This document shows positions 63,101-64,000 of a stretch of 64,000 nucleotides of DNA, in pieces (positions within the stretch are counted from its first letter, which is position 1; each line of letters opens with the position of its first letter). The translations under genes and the position numbers were made by a program. A model generated the notes under the pieces. It had not been told where the DNA came from, ran no database searches, and saw only the letters and a list, made by a program, of their open reading frames with translations. The DNA lies in assembly GCA_014879445.1 (NCBI GenBank), contig JACSSC010000036.1, forward strand, positions 33,796-97,795, given 5' to 3'. This stretch comes from Candidatus Competibacteraceae bacterium (GTDB lineage Bacteria; Bacteroidota; Bacteroidia; CAIKAF01).

Positions 63101-63206
63101 GTTGTGCATTAACCTGATTAATGCCAAGAAGCAAAATGCAAAACAGGATAACAGTTTGACAATATGTAAACAATCCTCCGCGTATGTTGTTGTATGGTAT
63201 ATTCAT
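60156..63206 (-). CDS. Secreted two-domain amidohydrolase
   Basis: A 1016-residue protein with a signal peptide ending near VNAQ|Q. It contains two amidohydrolase modules. The first (about residues 48-440) has lost the metal motif (PSFIDAYSTIG). The second (about 580-985) keeps it: TPGLIDEHSHIALSRG, then His in CHSYVQSE and THILEGY, and the final Asp in INSDDAEMARR. NPARMLRIDHKVGSIREGKD closes the domain. It resembles imidazolonepropionase or prolidase-like exported hydrolases; the substrate is unknown. It is the first gene of an operon with a second amidohydrolase-fold gene and asnB. Confidence 0.85.
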   Translation of the reverse strand: MNIPYNNIRGGLFTYCQTVILFCILLLGINQVNAQQIPVNSIKDERSPIYAFINATLHVDAYTVVENATLLIENEKILDAGKNVKIPNEAIVIDCSGKHILPSFIDAYSTIGMPVGKKTYESRPQYTSSKKGPWYWNETVHPEVHGARLFEFQDESASGLRQKGFGLANVHQRDGIVRGTGAVVALSNHDENKIIVKPYATQHFSFNKGQSRQEYPGSQTGAIALMRQFFYDVEFWKNEKNRKETNLSLEDFLQWEKLPYVLETSDKQEIFRGARIAKEFGFRFVYKAVGNEYQRAADIASLNTTLIIPLTFPQAMDMTNAWDANEASLSDLKHWEMAPLNPSVLKNHQIRFAITSDGCSMPDFFQHMYKACHHGLDSATLLAALTTVPAEILGLSSQAGSLHKNKWANFLITEAYPGHEKFRILENWIMGKQYVTNARTDQTDFTGEYLLQIPELSFFHLKKLVVVGQPQKYQATLHISDSTKIACQIKQEQHLISLHYYAHAMGGFVRISIHKSEKDKWSGLLTNPNGHTYNIWLQQLEVESSQNNIQEKDKPIIGETVYPFRSFGFTATEWKEVENKKSWLITNTTVWTCESTGVLTQADVWIENGKIRKVGRGIKADKDAIIIDGSGLHLTPGLIDEHSHIALSRGVNEAAESSSAEVRMSDVINAEDINIYRQLAGGVTTSQLLHGSANPIGGQSALIKLRWGRSAEQMLFENAPGFIKFALGENVKQSNWGDAYSIRYPQSRMGVEQFYYDMFAQAVEYAKKKEKDRGKNMELEILVEILQSKRFITCHSYVQSEINMLMKVADSLGFKVNTFTHILEGYKVADKMKSHPVNASTFSDWWAYKMEVMDAIPYNASLLTRMGVNTCINSDDAEMARRLNQEAAKAIKYGGLTREEALKLVTINPARMLRIDHKVGSIREGKDADIVIWSDDPLSIYAKPLYTFVDGIQYYSYQRNQELIQRDKKEKNRLIQKMLDAMNNGHQVVPITLKKYWLYDCEDLHADDEELLRIEP

Positions 63207-63207
63207 C

Positions 63208-63237
63208 TTGTAAAACTAAGCCATTCGGTTAACTTTG
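63208..63237 (+). promoter_or_regulatory. Promoter of the cytochrome-b-like gene
   Basis: TTG (63208-63210), 19 bases, then TAACTTTG (63230-63237), a good match to the Bacteroidota -33/-7 promoter. The start codon is 22 bases downstream. Confidence 0.6.
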
Positions 63238-63259
63238 CGTCAACAAATTTCGAAAAATT

Positions 63260-63727
63260 ATGGAAACAACCTTGCTACTCACACATTCAGCACTTCGCTA
63301 CATCGTATTAATAGCTATTATCTACACTGTGATACGCAGCTGGTCGGGCTTGTTGCTCAATAAAGAATTCAACCCAATTGATAGAAAAGCTGCCGCCATT
63401 GCCATGGGATTGGTACATATTCAGGTTCTGATTGGTATTGCATTATATATCATTCGCAGACATTTTGATGGTTTTACTGTGATGAAGGCACTTAAAGAGG
63501 CCGGGAATATCGAAGGCGCAGCATATGTGCGCTTTTGGGCTATTGAGCATATCGCAATGATGCTGATTGCTGCAATACTTATCACAATTGGGCAGTCCGT
63601 TAGCAAAAAAGCTCACACCCCTCAAGGGAAGTATCTTCGACTTACCATCTTTTTCACGTTAGGGCTACTTATTATTTTTGCAGGCATACCTTGGCCGTTT
63701 ATTAAGAGCTGGGGTGTATGGCTATAA
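63260..63727 (+). CDS. Four-helix membrane protein of the 'cytochrome b'-like family
   Basis: A 155-residue inner-membrane protein with four helices and conserved-looking His residues inside or near them (LLTHSALRYIV, GLVHIQVLIG, WAIEHIAMMLIA). The family is common in Bacteroidota and often labelled cytochrome b, but heme binding is inference. IPWPFIKSWG ends the last helix. It is monocistronic, divergent from the amidohydrolase operon, with a clear own promoter. Confidence 0.75.
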   Translation: METTLLLTHSALRYIVLIAIIYTVIRSWSGLLLNKEFNPIDRKAAAIAMGLVHIQVLIGIALYIIRRHFDGFTVMKALKEAGNIEGAAYVRFWAIEHIAMMLIAAILITIGQSVSKKAHTPQGKYLRLTIFFTLGLLIIFAGIPWPFIKSWGVWL

Positions 63728-63770
63728 GTAGTTGCGTGAACGGAATGAATGATTTAGCTGTAGGTGAATT

Positions 63771-63981
63771 TCATATTTTGATGAATTTCATCCATGCATG
63801 TGACATTGAAAAATATAAGTAATAAAGTCCTTTCGGTAACTGATTTATATCAATCTGTATATTGTCAGATGTCAGCTTAAATTTTTTAATTTCACGACCA
63901 TCTGTCGATAATATTGCCCCTTCAATATGATCTGTACCATAAGCTGTTTCGATATTGATTATATCATATGCAGGATTGGGA
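63771..63981 (-). CDS. Truncated C-terminus of a T9SS cargo protein (type A sorting domain)
   Basis: Only the last 70 or so residues remain. They begin PNPAYDIINIETAYG, and GREIKKFKL, DINQLPKGLYYLYF and a final FIKI follow, the usual form of a Por secretion C-terminal sorting domain. The gene is cut by the contig end. A frame that continues to 63998 and starts MCIRDS is false, because those codons come from adapter sequence. The identity of the protein's functional part cannot be known. Confidence 0.8.
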
Positions 63982-64000
63982 CTGTCTCTTATACACATCT
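63982..64000. other. Nextera (Tn5 mosaic end) sequencing adapter remnant
   Basis: CTGTCTCTTATACACATCT is the standard 19-base transposase adapter used in library preparation. It is not part of the organism's DNA and marks the assembly end. Confidence 0.97.

Noticed and set aside
63771..63998. Complete 75-residue protein starting MCIRDS
   Set aside because: The first codons are Nextera adapter; only the sorting-domain fragment is genomic.

Overview
The window is one contiguous piece of a Bacteroidota chromosome with low to moderate GC. Four things support this. Several secreted proteins end in type IX secretion (T9SS) sorting domains. The window carries a gliding-motility lipoprotein gene (gldH) and a protein with a gliding-motility-associated C-terminal domain. 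Good start codons generally lack Shine-Dalgarno sequences. Many genes are preceded by the Bacteroidota -7 element TAnnTTTG. The gene set (holB-ricT-gldH-PBP1A, cdd-pdhA-pdhC, mreBCD-mrdA-rodA) suits a gliding, aerobic, flavobacterium-like or sphingobacterium-like organism, but I cannot name a genus. The last 19 bases are a Nextera (Tn5) adapter, so the right edge is an assembly end and the final gene is truncated there.

Layout, left to right. At 1-6.7 kb a secreted unknown protein is followed by the rod-shape/elongasome operon mreB-mreC-mreD-mrdA-rodA. From 6.7 to 12.8 kb, on the minus strand, lie an MsbA-like ABC exporter, purB, an RNase E/G homologue with a 31-residue basic micro-protein gene directly upstream, a TPR protein and an HU protein. 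mutY is on the plus strand at 12.9 kb. From 13.9 to 21.6 kb, minus strand: a TonB-dependent receptor, a kdsD-type sugar-phosphate isomerase, a small membrane protein, a penicillin acylase-family hydrolase, an alpha/beta esterase and a small charged secreted protein. At 21.7-27.0 kb there is a three-gene operon of T9SS cargo proteins: a purple-acid-phosphatase-like enzyme, a glycine-rich protein and a PhoD-like phosphatase. A cyclophilin and a GT-C membrane glycosyltransferase follow. The operon rpsP-rimM-cdd-pdhA-pdhC occupies 33.2-29.3 kb. Then come an outer-membrane receptor and thyA.

From 36.8 to 42.1 kb the gene density drops and the content becomes accessory. It holds a possibly frameshifted small membrane protein, a small zinc-ribbon protein, a WYL-domain regulator, a small secreted peptide, a DnaB-helicase-like ATPase that has lost its Walker A lysine, and a retron-like reverse transcriptase with an unusual insertion. 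The reverse transcriptase is preceded by a 159-base structured-looking gap. This regulator-ATPase-reverse transcriptase module is the best candidate for an undescribed system, perhaps anti-phage. Inverted repeats with the same GCGAC/GTCGC half-sites lie in front of the regulator gene and over the start of the reverse transcriptase frame.

From 42.2 to 52.4 kb a long minus-strand run reads holB, ricT, gldH, PBP1A, scoA, a membrane glycosyltransferase, scoB, a GT2 glycosyltransferase and a DUF2079 membrane protein. The glycosyltransferase sits between the two subunits of one CoA-transferase and overlaps both. From 52.6 kb to the end: a large T9SS-exported repeat protein, a small lipoprotein, an operon of two amidohydrolase-family proteins plus asnB, a cytochrome-b-like membrane protein, and the truncated C-terminus of another T9SS cargo. 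I saw no rRNA, tRNA, CRISPR array or insertion sequence.
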